64,000 nucleotides of DNA. Origin: Dysgonomonas sp. 520. GTDB lineage: Bacteria; Bacteroidota; Bacteroidia; Bacteroidales; Dysgonomonadaceae. The position numbers and the translations under genes are program-made. Position 1 is the first letter of the stretch. Each line of letters begins with the position of its first letter. The notes below the pieces were generated by a model, which saw only the letters and a program-made list of their open reading frames with translations, searched no databases and was not told the DNA's origin. Below are positions 18,121-27,547 of this stretch, piece after piece. Location: positions 21,961 to 85,960 of the forward strand of contig NZ_QVMP01000014.1 of NCBI RefSeq assembly GCF_010501095.1, written 5' to 3'.

Positions 18121-20220
18121 ATGAAAAATAAAATCATTTTATCTCTTTTGATTTGCGGATTATTTTCATCAGTTTCTTTTTCCCGCGATATAATCAACTC
18201 ACCCGAAAAGTCATTGATGCCGATAGGCGCATATTATTATCCCGAACATTGGCCCGAACATCAATGGGAAAGGGATATTAAACGGATTGCCGAATTAGGA
18301 TTCGAGTTTACTCATTTTGCCGAATTTTCGTGGTCACGCCTTGAACCCGAAGAGAGTAAATTTAACTTTGAATGGCTGGACAAATGTGTTGCATTGGCCG
18401 AAAAATATGGTTTGAAAGTGATAATGTGTACCCCTTCTCCAACTCCTCCTGCATGGTTGACCGCCAAACACCCTGAGATATTGGTTGTTACCGAAGATGG
18501 ATTTCAGGTGAAACATGGAATGCGCCTGAACGCCAATGGAAGCAATCCGGTATATCAACAGTACGTAAAACGAATTACTGAAAAATTAGCCGACCGATAT
18601 GGCTCCAATCCCGTTGTCTGCGGTTGGCAATTGGATAACGAACCTCACTACGAAGGGTTATACGATTATTCTCCCTTCGTTCGCAGTGAATTTCAGAAAT
18701 GGCTCAAAAATAAATATACAACGATAGAAAATCTGAATCGGGCATGGGGAGCAGCTTTTTGGAGTTATGAATTCAATAATTTTGAACAAATAGATCTTCC
18801 CAACAAGAACGAACGTAACAATAATCCGCATGCAAAAATCGACTTTAAGCGTTATTCGGCCGATGCAATTGCTGAGGCTTTACGCTTTCAGGCTGATGTT
18901 CTGAGAAAAAAAGTTTCATCCAAACAGTGGGTTACATCAAACTTTGCCTATTATAAGTTTTTACCCTCTGTCGATTTGTTCCGAAGCAAAAACGATCTGG
19001 ACTTTGCTTCGCATACGATGTATCTTTTGAGCACTTTCCTTGATTATCCTGAAGGGAAGCTGGCCGGCAGATTGGGGAGTGGTATGGAACTTTCTTTTTC
19101 AAGCGAATTGGCTCGTTCTGTAAAAGGATATACAGGCATTATGGAATTGCAACCCGGACAAATTGATTGGGGAAGCTGGAACTCACAACCCTTACCGGGT
19201 GCTGTTCGGATGTGGATATGGCATAGTTTTGCATTGGGTGACAAATTTGTGTGTACCTATCGTTTCCGTCAACCTCTGTATGGAGCCGAGCAATTCCATA
19301 AAGGAATCATGGAACCTGATGGCGTAACCGTCTCTCCGGGCGGATCGGAGTATGTTACGGCTATAAAGGAAATAAGCCAATTAGAAAAATTGCCCCGAGA
19401 AAAAACAATTATCCCAAAGGACGTGGCTTCCCGCACTACTGCCTTTTTGTGGAAACAAGACAATATGATGTCTTTAGAAACTGTGAAACTTACGCAATCG
19501 TGGGATACTTGGAATCATTATTATACCTATTATCAAAAATTGAAAACGATGGGATCATCGGTTACATTCATTCAGGAGTCGGATGCTTTTGATGTTTCCC
19601 GATATCCTTTCATGGTAGCTCCTGCCTATGAAATGGTTGACGAAAACCTGATTTCGAAATGGAAGAAATATGTATCGGAAGGAGGAAACCTCATTCTAAC
19701 TACACGTAGCGGAATGAAAGACAACAACTCACATTTGTGGGAAGCTCCTCTACAACACCCCATACAAGAACTTATCGGCTCAAAAATTGAGTATTTCGAT
19801 CAACTCTCTCCACAAGAAGAAGCAAACGTGGTATTTGAAGGGAAGAATTATACGTGGAATGTTTGGGGAGATATTCTTTCGCCTGCATCTGAAACAGAAG
19901 TATGGGCATCATATTCCGATCAGTTTTACAAGGGAAAACCTTGTGTTGTAAAAAACAAGATCGGCAAGGGATCGGTTTATTACATTGGTGTTGCAACAAA
20001 AAATAAAGAGCTGGAAAAACAACTGCTAAGAAAAATATATACAGAGGGTGGGGCTTCTATTTTAGATTTGCCGGACTATGTATTTACCGAGTATAGAGAC
20101 GGATATTGGGTTACGGTTAATTATACTTCGGAAACCATAAGCGCACCTATACCAGATTCTTCAACAATTGTTTGTGGCAAAAAAGAAGTTGCTCCGGGAG
20201 GAGTGGCTGTTTGGAAATAA
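18121..20220 (+). CDS. Secreted beta-galactosidase, GH42
   Basis: 699 residues with a signal peptide (MKNKIILSLLICGLFSSVSF). GH42 enzymes hydrolyse terminal beta-galactosides; in pectin loci they act on galactan or arabinogalactan side chains. MPIGAYYYPEHWPE opens the TIM barrel, and FTHFAEFSWSRLEPEE follows. CGWQLDNEPHYEG carries the likely acid/base Glu and GIMELQPGQIDWG the likely nucleophile Glu. A trimerisation-like domain and a small C-terminal beta domain follow, which is the usual GH42 order. Many GH42 enzymes are cytoplasmic; this one is exported, consistent with a periplasmic or surface role beside GH105. Confidence 0.92.
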   Translation: MKNKIILSLLICGLFSSVSFSRDIINSPEKSLMPIGAYYYPEHWPEHQWERDIKRIAELGFEFTHFAEFSWSRLEPEESKFNFEWLDKCVALAEKYGLKVIMCTPSPTPPAWLTAKHPEILVVTEDGFQVKHGMRLNANGSNPVYQQYVKRITEKLADRYGSNPVVCGWQLDNEPHYEGLYDYSPFVRSEFQKWLKNKYTTIENLNRAWGAAFWSYEFNNFEQIDLPNKNERNNNPHAKIDFKRYSADAIAEALRFQADVLRKKVSSKQWVTSNFAYYKFLPSVDLFRSKNDLDFASHTMYLLSTFLDYPEGKLAGRLGSGMELSFSSELARSVKGYTGIMELQPGQIDWGSWNSQPLPGAVRMWIWHSFALGDKFVCTYRFRQPLYGAEQFHKGIMEPDGVTVSPGGSEYVTAIKEISQLEKLPREKTIIPKDVASRTTAFLWKQDNMMSLETVKLTQSWDTWNHYYTYYQKLKTMGSSVTFIQESDAFDVSRYPFMVAPAYEMVDENLISKWKKYVSEGGNLILTTRSGMKDNNSHLWEAPLQHPIQELIGSKIEYFDQLSPQEEANVVFEGKNYTWNVWGDILSPASETEVWASYSDQFYKGKPCVVKNKIGKGSVYYIGVATKNKELEKQLLRKIYTEGGASILDLPDYVFTEYRDGYWVTVNYTSETISAPIPDSSTIVCGKKEVAPGGVAVWK

Positions 20221-20295
20221 GGGAAAAAAACAGCCACTTACATTTTATTATTCGCATCAGAACATCTTAATTCCATTTTTCTCGCAAAAATTATA

Positions 20296-20303
20296 TAGTT
20301 TTG
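20296..20303 (+). promoter_or_regulatory. Candidate -7 element (TAGTTTTG) for the pyrH operon
   Basis: TAGTTTTG matches the Bacteroidota -7 consensus TAnnTTTG and lies 27 bp before the pyrH start. No convincing TTTG is present at the -33 position, so this is tentative. Confidence 0.4.
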
Positions 20304-20330
20304 TATTTATTAATAACCTGAAAAAACGGA

Positions 20331-21044
20331 ATGATGGCTAAATACAAAAGAATATTACTCAAATTGAGTGGCGAATCACTAATGGGCGAACAACAGCACG
20401 GAATAGATACCAAACGCATTACGGAATATGCCGTACAGATCAAAGAGATAGTAGACATGGGCGTGCAGGTGAGTGTTGTTATTGGCGGAGGAAACATATT
20501 CAGAGGACTTAGCGGTGCATCAAAAGGTTTCGACAGGGTAAAAGGTGACCAAATGGGCATGTTGGCAACAGTTATCAACAGTCTTGCTTTGAGCTCGGCA
20601 CTTGTGGCTATCGGGCAAAAGGCTCGTGTGCTGACTGCCATCCGCATGGAGCCCATCGGCGAACTTTATTCGAAATGGAAAGCTATCGAAGCCATGGAAA
20701 ACGACGAAGTAGCCATCCTGTCGTGCGGAACAGGAAATCCTTTCTTCACAACTGATACGGGATCTGCCCTGAGAGGTATCGAAATAGAGGCTGACGTGAT
20801 GCTGAAAGGTACACGCGTAGACGGTGTTTACACTGCCGATCCTGAGAAAGACCGCACAGCGACAAAATTTGAGACTATTTCTTACGATGAGGTATACAGC
20901 CGTGGACTGAAAGTTATGGATCTGACGGCCACCACCATGTGCAAGGAAAACAACCTGCCTATCATTGTTTTCGATATGGATACCGTGGGCAATCTGGCCA
21001 AAGTGATGGGCGGTGAAAACATCGGAACTTATGTTCACGCATAA
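20331..21044 (+). CDS. pyrH: UMP kinase
   Basis: 237 residues, the usual bacterial length. It phosphorylates UMP to UDP in cytoplasmic pyrimidine nucleotide synthesis and belongs to the amino-acid-kinase family. YKRILLKLSGESLMG is the N-terminal phosphate-binding signature, followed by SVVIGGGNIFRG, GTGNPFFTTDTGSALR and DGVYTADPEKD. The start is Met1 or Met2 (20334). It heads a plus-strand run. The pairing with frr downstream is widespread in bacteria and supports both calls. Its 3' end overlaps a small membrane-protein gene. Confidence 0.97.
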   Translation: MMAKYKRILLKLSGESLMGEQQHGIDTKRITEYAVQIKEIVDMGVQVSVVIGGGNIFRGLSGASKGFDRVKGDQMGMLATVINSLALSSALVAIGQKARVLTAIRMEPIGELYSKWKAIEAMENDEVAILSCGTGNPFFTTDTGSALRGIEIEADVMLKGTRVDGVYTADPEKDRTATKFETISYDEVYSRGLKVMDLTATTMCKENNLPIIVFDMDTVGNLAKVMGGENIGTYVHA

Positions 21045-21228
21045 ATCCGATAACGGAAAACGCCAGCTGAAAGATGATTTGTCGGCAGGAATAATCGTTG
21101 TTTTGGTTGCTCTATATGCGGCATACCTGACGAAAGAATATTATTTGCTGTTGCTAAGTTTGCCGGGAATATATTTCATTGTCAGAGGAATAAGAAATTA
21201 TAGAAAAATAAAAGACAATCTAAAATAA
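21031..21228 (+). CDS. Small membrane protein between pyrH and frr
   Basis: A 65-residue frame from ATG at 21031, overlapping the pyrH 3' end by 14 bp (an in-frame ATG at 21013 is also possible). It has a basic N-terminus, then two hydrophobic stretches (LSAGIIVVLVALYAAYL and YYLLLLSLPGIYFIV), then a basic tail (RGIRNYRKIKDNLK). That pattern suggests a two-pass inner-membrane protein. It is placed tightly between pyrH and frr (30 bp) and is surely co-transcribed. I recognise no family. Confidence 0.6.
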   Translation: MFTHKSDNGKRQLKDDLSAGIIVVLVALYAAYLTKEYYLLLLSLPGIYFIVRGIRNYRKIKDNLK

Positions 21229-21258
21229 TCATCATATCTAAAAAAACAAATTACTGAT

Positions 21259-21819
21259 ATGTCAGACGTAAAAGCATTCGAAAAAAAAGCTGAGGAGAAA
21301 ATGCAATCAGCAGTTGAGTTCTTAGAAGAATCTTTGGCTCACATACGTGCAGGGAAAGCCAACCCTCGCATTCTGGACGGAATAAAGGTAGATTACTACG
21401 GTTCACAAACCGCACTAAGCGGAGTAGCTTCCATCAATACACCCGACGCAAAAACAATAGCCATTCAGCCTTGGGAAAAAAACATGCTTGCCGAGATTGA
21501 AAGAGCCATCATAAATTCCGATTTGGGATTGAATCCGGCCAATGACGGCGAGGTTATCCGTCTGCTTATCCCGCCATTAACGGAAGAACGTCGTAAGGCG
21601 TTGGTAAAACAATCGAAACAAGAAGCGGAAGATGCAAAAATCAGCGTGCGCAATTCTCGCCGTGACGCTATCGACGCAATCAAAAAATCGGTGAAAGACG
21701 GAACTCCCGAAGATGTGGCAAAAGATTCGGAAGCAAGTGTTCAGAAAATTCACGATAAGTATATCAAACAAATTGATGAACTGTTTGCCGCAAAAGAAAA
21801 AGAAATAATGACAGTGTAA
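21259..21819 (+). CDS. frr: Ribosome recycling factor
   Basis: 186 residues, the family length. With EF-G it splits post-termination ribosomes. Family signatures are visible: [24 protein letters not shown] near the N-terminus, then [36 protein letters not shown] and a C-terminal helical segment ([20 protein letters not shown]). The two parts correspond to the helix-bundle and beta domains. Its position after pyrH is the classical arrangement. Confidence 0.97.
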   Translation: MSDVKAFEKKAEEKMQSAVEFLEESLAHIRAGKANPRILDGIKVDYYGSQTALSGVASINTPDAKTIAIQPWEKNMLAEIERAIINSDLGLNPANDGEVIRLLIPPLTEERRKALVKQSKQEAEDAKISVRNSRRDAIDAIKKSVKDGTPEDVAKDSEASVQKIHDKYIKQIDELFAAKEKEIMTV

Positions 21820-21855
21820 CATCAGTTATGAGTTACTTCGTCTTCCGAAATAATT

Positions 21856-21909
21856 ACGAGTTACGAGTAGAATAGACATATCACTCGTAGCTTGTAACAT
21901 GTAACTCGT
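21856..21909. repeat. Short inverted repeat ACGAGTTAC / GTAACTCGT
   Basis: ACGAGTTAC at 21856-21864 is the complement of GTAACTCGT at 21901-21909, within a block built of related GTAAC/CTCGT words, in the 109-bp gap between frr and rsgA. A related word (AACTCGTAACTAA) appears near 34930. No function is evident. Confidence 0.45.
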
Positions 21910-21928
21910 CAACTTGTAACTAAAATAG

Positions 21929-22855
21929 ATGAATGGACTGGTAATAAAAAATACAGGTAGCTGGTATCTTGTTCGCACAGACGACAACAAGAATGTTGAG
22001 TGTAAGATAAAGGGTAACTTCCGACTGAAAGATATTAAAAGCACAAACCCCATTACGGTGGGCGACAGCGTATCTTATATTATGAATGAGGATGGCACAG
22101 GAGTTATCACAGAAATTCATGACAGAAGGAACTATATCATACGCAAATCGTCCAACCTGTCTAAACAGTCTCACATTATAGCTGCCAATCTGGATATGTG
22201 TTTCCTTGTGGTGACTGTTACCAAACCAATCACAACAACTGTCTTTATCGACCGCTTTCTCGCCTCTGCCGAAGCCTATCGCATTCCTGTGAGCCTTGTT
22301 TTCAACAAGGTGGATATATACGATGAAGACGAAACCGAATATATGGATGCGCTTATCAATCTTTACGATTATATCGGATATCCATGCTACAAAATATCGG
22401 CTCTGAACAATGAAGGCATAGACGTGCTGAAAGAAAAACTGAGAGACAAAATCACATTATTTTCCGGTCATTCCGGAGTTGGCAAATCTACACTTATCAA
22501 TATACTGATACCCGATGCAGAACAAAGAACGGCTGCAATATCGGGCTATCACGGAAAAGGCATGCATACCACCACTTTTTCCGAAATGTTGGAAATTCCC
22601 GAAGGAGGTTTCATTATAGATACGCCGGGCATCAAAGGCTTTGGAACCGTTGATATGAAACCCGAAGAAATAAGTCACTATTTTCCCGAAATATTTAAGT
22701 TTTCGCACAATTGCCGCTTCAATAATTGCATGCACATAAACGAACCCGGCTGTGCCGTGTTGGAAGCCGTAGAAAATCATTATATCAGTGAAAGCCGGTA
22801 CAAATCATACTTGAATATTATAGAAGACGAATCGGATGGAAAATACAGAAAATAG
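21929..22855 (+). CDS. rsgA: Ribosome small subunit-dependent GTPase A
   Basis: 308 residues. It is a circularly permuted GTPase that assists late 30S assembly. An N-terminal OB fold is followed by the permuted order G4 (FNKVD), G1 ([12 protein letters not shown]) and G3 (DTPGIKGFG). A C-terminal zinc-binding segment [14 protein letters not shown] supplies Cys/His ligands. All diagnostic parts are present and in order. The 3' end overlaps the DUF2809 gene by 20 bp, indicating translational coupling. Confidence 0.96.
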   Translation: MNGLVIKNTGSWYLVRTDDNKNVECKIKGNFRLKDIKSTNPITVGDSVSYIMNEDGTGVITEIHDRRNYIIRKSSNLSKQSHIIAANLDMCFLVVTVTKPITTTVFIDRFLASAEAYRIPVSLVFNKVDIYDEDETEYMDALINLYDYIGYPCYKISALNNEGIDVLKEKLRDKITLFSGHSGVGKSTLINILIPDAEQRTAAISGYHGKGMHTTTFSEMLEIPEGGFIIDTPGIKGFGTVDMKPEEISHYFPEIFKFSHNCRFNNCMHINEPGCAVLEAVENHYISESRYKSYLNIIEDESDGKYRK

Positions 22856-23231
22856 AAATGCAACCAAAATAAGATTTGATTTTAAATCGTTCCTCATATT
22901 CCTATTGATTTTCGTAGTAGAGGTTCTGATTGCATTGTTCGTAAACGACAATTTTATCCGTCCCTACGGAGGTGACATTCTGGTGGTTGTGCTGATGTAT
23001 TATTTTTGTAAATCGTTCATCCAAACAAAACCCCTGTATTTGATTGTTCCTTTACTGCTTTTCGCATATTCTGTTGAATTTGGGCAATATATGAATCTGG
23101 TGGAAGTTTTGGGTATGCAAGATAACAAAGTGATGAGAGTGGTTATAGGCTCTTCATTCAGTTGGTACGATATAATTTGCTACACCATCGGGGCGATAAT
23201 ATGTTATGTGATTGACAGGAAAAAGAATTGA
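22836..23231 (+). CDS. DUF2809 family membrane protein
   Basis: 131 residues with four hydrophobic segments ([50 protein letters not shown] and [15 protein letters not shown]). The motifs [10 protein letters not shown] and AYSVEFGQ fit DUF2809, a small multi-pass family of unknown function. It starts inside rsgA and ends beside the next gene, so it belongs to the same transcript. Confidence 0.75.
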   Translation: MENTENRNATKIRFDFKSFLIFLLIFVVEVLIALFVNDNFIRPYGGDILVVVLMYYFCKSFIQTKPLYLIVPLLLFAYSVEFGQYMNLVEVLGMQDNKVMRVVIGSSFSWYDIICYTIGAIICYVIDRKKN

Positions 23232-23233
23232 AT

Positions 23234-23629
23234 ATGGCATTTCAACAACGAAAAAAAGATTACTTGCAACGGCTGATAGAAGAATTTTTCGCAAAGTTGC
23301 ATAAACTCACCAACGAAAAGGAACATATTTCTTTGCTTGAGAAAACACAGCTTCTGGTTAGTGGATTCCAGTTCTTTTACGAGAACTTCGATATAAAACT
23401 AACAGATACGGCAAACGATATTCTGGAGAAGATTGGCGATTACGAACTCTCGGAACAATATGCCAGACTGTTGGTTGTAGAATACGAGTGCCTCGAAGAA
23501 GACGGAAACAAAGATTCGCTGTCGAAAGCCCTCGAAATTGTTGAATATCTTATCAATACAGACACCACCTACTCGTGGGACAGGTCTGTGATAAGGGAAG
23601 ATATTCTGAGGTTGTTAGAAAAAAGCTAA
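23234..23629 (+). CDS. Conserved-looking hypothetical, all-helical
   Basis: 131 residues from ATG at 23234, 2 bp after the preceding stop (a TTG two codons upstream is possible). The composition is almost entirely helical and acidic: ERLIEEFF-type amphipathic helices, YARLLVVEYECLEE, and a C-terminal SVIREDILRLLEKS. There is no signal peptide or membrane segment, so it is cytoplasmic. No family is recognised. Operon position between DUF2809 and cardiolipin synthase gives no clear hint of function. Confidence 0.65.
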   Translation: MAFQQRKKDYLQRLIEEFFAKLHKLTNEKEHISLLEKTQLLVSGFQFFYENFDIKLTDTANDILEKIGDYELSEQYARLLVVEYECLEEDGNKDSLSKALEIVEYLINTDTTYSWDRSVIREDILRLLEKS

Positions 23630-23643
23630 ATTTGGGAATAATT

Positions 23644-25074
23644 ATGCTGCTGTTTACGACAAATAACCTGTTCGATATTTTCAAATTGCTGTATATCATT
23701 ACAGCAATTGGGGTGGTTATTGTCGTAATTTCCGAAAACAGAAATCCCCTGAAAACCATTTCGTGGGTTATGATACTGCTCTTGCTGCCATTGGTGGGAC
23801 TTATCATTTATTGGTTTTTCGGCGAAGATCACCGGAAGAAAAGGCTCATCTCCCGAAAGATGTACAAGAAGCTGAAAAACAGGATAGCAGAAAGATATGA
23901 CATGCTGGAAACGGCTCACCCTCCCGCCGAATACAAGAATCTCGTAAATCTGTTGAACAAGCTAAAAACCAGCCCGTTATACGGAGGTAATAAAATAACG
24001 TTCTACTCCGACGGAACAAGCAAGTTTCAGGCTCTTTTCGAAGAATTGGAGAAAGCAAAAAGCCACATCCATTTTCAGTACTATATATTTATGGATGATG
24101 AAATTGGGCACAAAGTAAGAGACTTACTCATAAGGAAAGCAAAAGAAGGAGTTGAAGTCAGGGTTCTTTACGACGATGTGGGTTCGTGGAAAGCTAAAAA
24201 TAGATTCTACAAAGAAATGGAAAATGAGGGAATACAGGTAGATGCCTTCCTCAAAGTTCGGTTTCCTTTGCTTACGAGCCGTGTAAACTACCGAAATCAC
24301 CGGAAAGTGGTCATCGTCGACGGAAAGGTCGGTTTTATGGGTGGAATGAATGTTGCCGACAGATATATCAACGGTATTAAAGACGGAGTATGGCGCGATA
24401 GCCACTTCAAAGTGGAAGGAAAAGCTGTTCACGGACTGCAAACTTCTTTCGTGACCGACTGGTATGCCTCCCGTTCCGAATTTTTATCGGCAAATAAATA
24501 TTTCCCGGCTCTTGAAGCCAAAGGTGACAGTCTGATGCAGATTGCAACAAGTGGTCCCACGGGCGAATTCAAAGAGATACTGCAAGGCATATTTCATGCC
24601 ATAACCAACGCAAAGGAGTATGTGTATATCCAAACCCCATACTTCATTCCCAGCGATATATTGCTACTGGCCATTCAATCGGCGGCAATGAGCGGTGTTG
24701 ATGTCAGGATAATGATCCCTGAAAAATCCGATACGACGTTCGTGCAGATCGCCACATGGTCTTATATAAAAGACCTGCTGAATGCCAAAGTGAAAGTACA
24801 TCTTTACACAAAAGGATTCCTCCACTCGAAACTGATGGTGATTGACGACAATCTGGTCATTTCGGGTTCGGCAAATATGGATGTACGCAGTTTTGAGCAC
24901 AATTTTGAAATAGACGCATTTATATATAGTAAAGAAACTGCACTGCAGGCAAAAGAAATCTTCTACAAGGATCTGTTAGACACAAAGCTTATAGATATTC
25001 TGGAATGGGAAAAAAGATCTCGTTCCAAACGCTTTTTTGAATCTGTAATGCGAATGTTTACACCGCTACTATAA
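23644..25074 (+). CDS. cls: Cardiolipin synthase (phospholipase D superfamily)
   Basis: About 476 residues from ATG at 23644. The frame is open 23 codons further upstream, but that would overlap the previous gene. Two N-terminal membrane helices (FKLLYIITAIGVVIVVI and MILLLLPLVGLIIYWFF) are followed by two PLD/HKD motifs: NHRKVVIVDG with His219 and LHSKLMVIDD with His394. The enzyme joins two phosphatidylglycerol molecules into cardiolipin at the inner membrane. The layout matches ClsA-type enzymes. It follows the hypothetical gene at 14 bp. Confidence 0.93.
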   Translation: MLLFTTNNLFDIFKLLYIITAIGVVIVVISENRNPLKTISWVMILLLLPLVGLIIYWFFGEDHRKKRLISRKMYKKLKNRIAERYDMLETAHPPAEYKNLVNLLNKLKTSPLYGGNKITFYSDGTSKFQALFEELEKAKSHIHFQYYIFMDDEIGHKVRDLLIRKAKEGVEVRVLYDDVGSWKAKNRFYKEMENEGIQVDAFLKVRFPLLTSRVNYRNHRKVVIVDGKVGFMGGMNVADRYINGIKDGVWRDSHFKVEGKAVHGLQTSFVTDWYASRSEFLSANKYFPALEAKGDSLMQIATSGPTGEFKEILQGIFHAITNAKEYVYIQTPYFIPSDILLLAIQSAAMSGVDVRIMIPEKSDTTFVQIATWSYIKDLLNAKVKVHLYTKGFLHSKLMVIDDNLVISGSANMDVRSFEHNFEIDAFIYSKETALQAKEIFYKDLLDTKLIDILEWEKRSRSKRFFESVMRMFTPLL

Positions 25075-25099
25075 GGCAATTTTTTACTTTTCATTTAAA

Positions 25100-26386
25100 A
25101 TGAATTATCAGGAAACAATAGAATACCTATACAATCGCCTGCCTGTTTATCAGAATGTGGGAGGAAGCGCATACAAAGAAGGATTGGACAACAGTCTGGC
25201 TCTGGATAAATATTTCAATTGTCCGCACAAGGAATACAAGACCATTCACGTTGCCGGAACTAACGGAAAAGGCTCAACATCGCATCTTCTGGCGGCAATT
25301 TTGCAGCAATCGGGATATAGGGTAGGTCTTTACACTTCGCCCCATCTGGTAGATTTCAGGGAGCGGATACGCATAAACGGGGAAAAGATTTCGGAGCAAT
25401 ATGTCGTTGATTTTGTAGCCAATCATAAAGAGAACTTCGAGCCGATATACCCTTCGTTCTTCGAACTGACCATGACGATGGCTTTCCGCTATTTTGCTGA
25501 TATGAAGGTCGATATAGCTATCGTTGAAGTTGGTTTGGGAGGCAGGTTAGACAGTACGAATATAATTACCCCCATGCTTTCGGTGATTACGAATATAAGT
25601 CTCGATCACACTCAGTTTCTGGGTGATACGCTTGAAAAAATAGCAGGAGAAAAGGCAGGAATCATAAAGCCGCAAATCGCCGTCGTAATTGGAGAAGCTG
25701 AGGGAGAAGTCCGCAAGGTTTTTGAAGAAAAAGCTAAAAAGGAACATGCCCCAATCGTTTTTGCACAAGATAATAACCCGATTATTTCCACAGGGAAAGA
25801 TACGGATGGTTCGTGGATATATCAAACCGAAAGATACCCCAACCTGAAAGGTGAACTTGGCGGACTGGCGCAGATAAAGAACACGGCAACCGTATTGTGT
25901 GCAATTCAAGAATTGCAAAAATCAGGTGTCAATATCGCTGACTCTGCCGTTTATTCAGGGTTTTCCGAGGTGGTAGAGCTGACCGGCTTGATGGGCAGGT
26001 GGCAGATCATACAGCAAAATAACCCAAAAATAGTTTGCGACACGGGGCATAATGTCGGCGGATTTGGATATATAACCGAGCAACTGGCATCGGAAAAATA
26101 TGCTGCTTTACGAATCGTGCTTGGGATGGTGAATGATAAAGATATTTCAAAGGTGTTGGCTCTGTTGCCTAAAAATGCCGTTTACTACTTCACCCGTGCA
26201 GCCATACAGCGAGCATTGCCCGAAGTTGAATTGCAACAACAAGCCGAAAAGTCAGGTCTGAAAGGAGAGGTCTATCCCACCGTAGAGACAGCTATAAAAG
26301 CGGCTTTGGATGATGCAAAACCAGAAGATCTGATCTTTATTGGGGGGAGCAATTTTGTGGTGGCCGAGGCTCTGCCTTTATTTTAG
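25100..26386 (+). CDS. folC: Folylpolyglutamate / dihydrofolate synthase
   Basis: 428 residues. It adds glutamate to folates (and in many bacteria makes dihydrofolate from dihydropteroate). IHVAGTNGKGSTSHLLA is the ATP-binding P-loop near residue 52, followed by GLYTSPHLVDFRERIRING, EVGLGGRLDSTN and ISLDHTQFLGDTLEKIAGEKAGI. The C-terminal half has VCDTGHNVGGF. It is last in the housekeeping run; a 309-bp gap follows. Confidence 0.95.
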   Translation: MNYQETIEYLYNRLPVYQNVGGSAYKEGLDNSLALDKYFNCPHKEYKTIHVAGTNGKGSTSHLLAAILQQSGYRVGLYTSPHLVDFRERIRINGEKISEQYVVDFVANHKENFEPIYPSFFELTMTMAFRYFADMKVDIAIVEVGLGGRLDSTNIITPMLSVITNISLDHTQFLGDTLEKIAGEKAGIIKPQIAVVIGEAEGEVRKVFEEKAKKEHAPIVFAQDNNPIISTGKDTDGSWIYQTERYPNLKGELGGLAQIKNTATVLCAIQELQKSGVNIADSAVYSGFSEVVELTGLMGRWQIIQQNNPKIVCDTGHNVGGFGYITEQLASEKYAALRIVLGMVNDKDISKVLALLPKNAVYYFTRAAIQRALPEVELQQQAEKSGLKGEVYPTVETAIKAALDDAKPEDLIFIGGSNFVVAEALPLF

Positions 26387-26695
26387 GAATAATTATTGTT
26401 CAGATAATTCTTTTTCGATTTCGATTGATGTTTCCATTGATTGATTTTCTAAACGAATCGAACAGCCGAAAAGGATTTTCTGATTAGGTATTAAGAAGCT
26501 CGGGAAGAGGGTGCAGAAGTTAAATTTTATATAACTGTCACTAATATAGCAAATATTGCATATATTTGCGACGAAGATTGATAATTAGATACAAATTTAT
26601 ACAAACTGAGATAGTATCCTTATAGCTGGCTATCCATTTTCTCGAAAGAGTATTGCCACATATTGATAGTTTGTTAGCTATATATAATAGATAAT
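26387..26695. other. Intergenic region upstream of the first AraC-type gene
   Basis: No credible gene. TATATTTG at 26561-26568 fits the -7 consensus TAnnTTTG and would give a leader of about 120 bp before the AraC-type gene. No good TTTG lies 19-21 bp upstream of it. The region is AT-rich with no strong hairpin. Confidence 0.4.
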
Positions 26696-27547
26696 ATGGA
26701 TTATTTAAACGATAAAACCCAGAATAATTTTCATAATGACGGAACTGAAAAATATTCAATCGAAACTGTTTCTGTGAAAAAAGGGCAGGTTTGGAAATTG
26801 AACCTTAAGGAAAGTCAGGTTGTCATTGTAAAAGAAGGGCAATTAAGTTGTTCTTTTGCGCATTTTGAAGATGAAATGGTTTGCACCGGTAATTTTTTCC
26901 TAGTACCTGCCAAATCCGATTTTATTGCAAAAATATTAGAAGATAGTACCTTTTTCACTATATCTATTGGTAATAAGTTGCACCTGTATAGCAATTTCTC
27001 GATAGAAAACCTCCGTAACGAAGATGATGAAAAAAGTAAAGATCCTGCATTTTTTGTTTTATCCCTCAATAAAATGATGACAGATTTTCTGCATCTGTTG
27101 GATATATATCTGCGTAATGGCATGAACAGCCAGGATTTGATGGAAATAAAAACAACGGAATTTTTCTACATATTAAGTAATTTTTACGAGAAAAAAGACG
27201 TGCAGTCGTTTATGGAACTGTATTTGACCGACGACTTTCATTTCCGTGAACAGATATACCTTTGTTTCCGAAAAGTAAGAACAGTGCAGCAGTTGGCCGA
27301 ACAAACGCATTATAGCTACTCAGGTTTCAATAAGCGTTTCAAAAAGGTATTCGGAGTTTCGGCCTATTCGTGGATGCAAACACAACGGGCACAGATGATT
27401 CTTCAAGAATTGAGCACAACAAACAAGAGTCTGAAAGAAATAAGTATAGATTACAGCTTTGTATCTTTGTCTCATTTCAATGGCTTTTGTCACAAAGAGT
27501 TAGGGTCTTCTCCTAGCGAAATCAGGAAAAAAAATCTTGTCGGATAA
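26696..27547 (+). CDS. AraC-family transcriptional regulator (paralogue 1)
   Basis: 283 residues. The C-terminal ~100 residues form the double helix-turn-helix: VQQLAEQTHYSYSGFNKRFK for the first HTH and LKEISIDYSFVSLSHFNGFC for the second, with the typical end LGSSPSEIRKK. The N-terminal ~180 residues look like a cupin-type sensor (VVIVKEGQLSCSF, FFLVPAKSDF). The ligand is unknown. It is closely similar in both halves to the regulator at 40338-41174. It lies just upstream of a secreted-protein cluster whose leader carries a palindrome also found beside the second AraC gene, so control of that cluster is a reasonable inference. Confidence 0.9.
   Translation: MDYLNDKTQNNFHNDGTEKYSIETVSVKKGQVWKLNLKESQVVIVKEGQLSCSFAHFEDEMVCTGNFFLVPAKSDFIAKILEDSTFFTISIGNKLHLYSNFSIENLRNEDDEKSKDPAFFVLSLNKMMTDFLHLLDIYLRNGMNSQDLMEIKTTEFFYILSNFYEKKDVQSFMELYLTDDFHFREQIYLCFRKVRTVQQLAEQTHYSYSGFNKRFKKVFGVSAYSWMQTQRAQMILQELSTTNKSLKEISIDYSFVSLSHFNGFCHKELGSSPSEIRKKNLVG

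Noticed and set aside
26541..26759. 72-codon minus-strand frame upstream of AraC-1
   Set aside because: It overlaps the AraC-1 start and its promoter-like element; low-complexity Tyr/Asn/Leu composition from AT-rich DNA.
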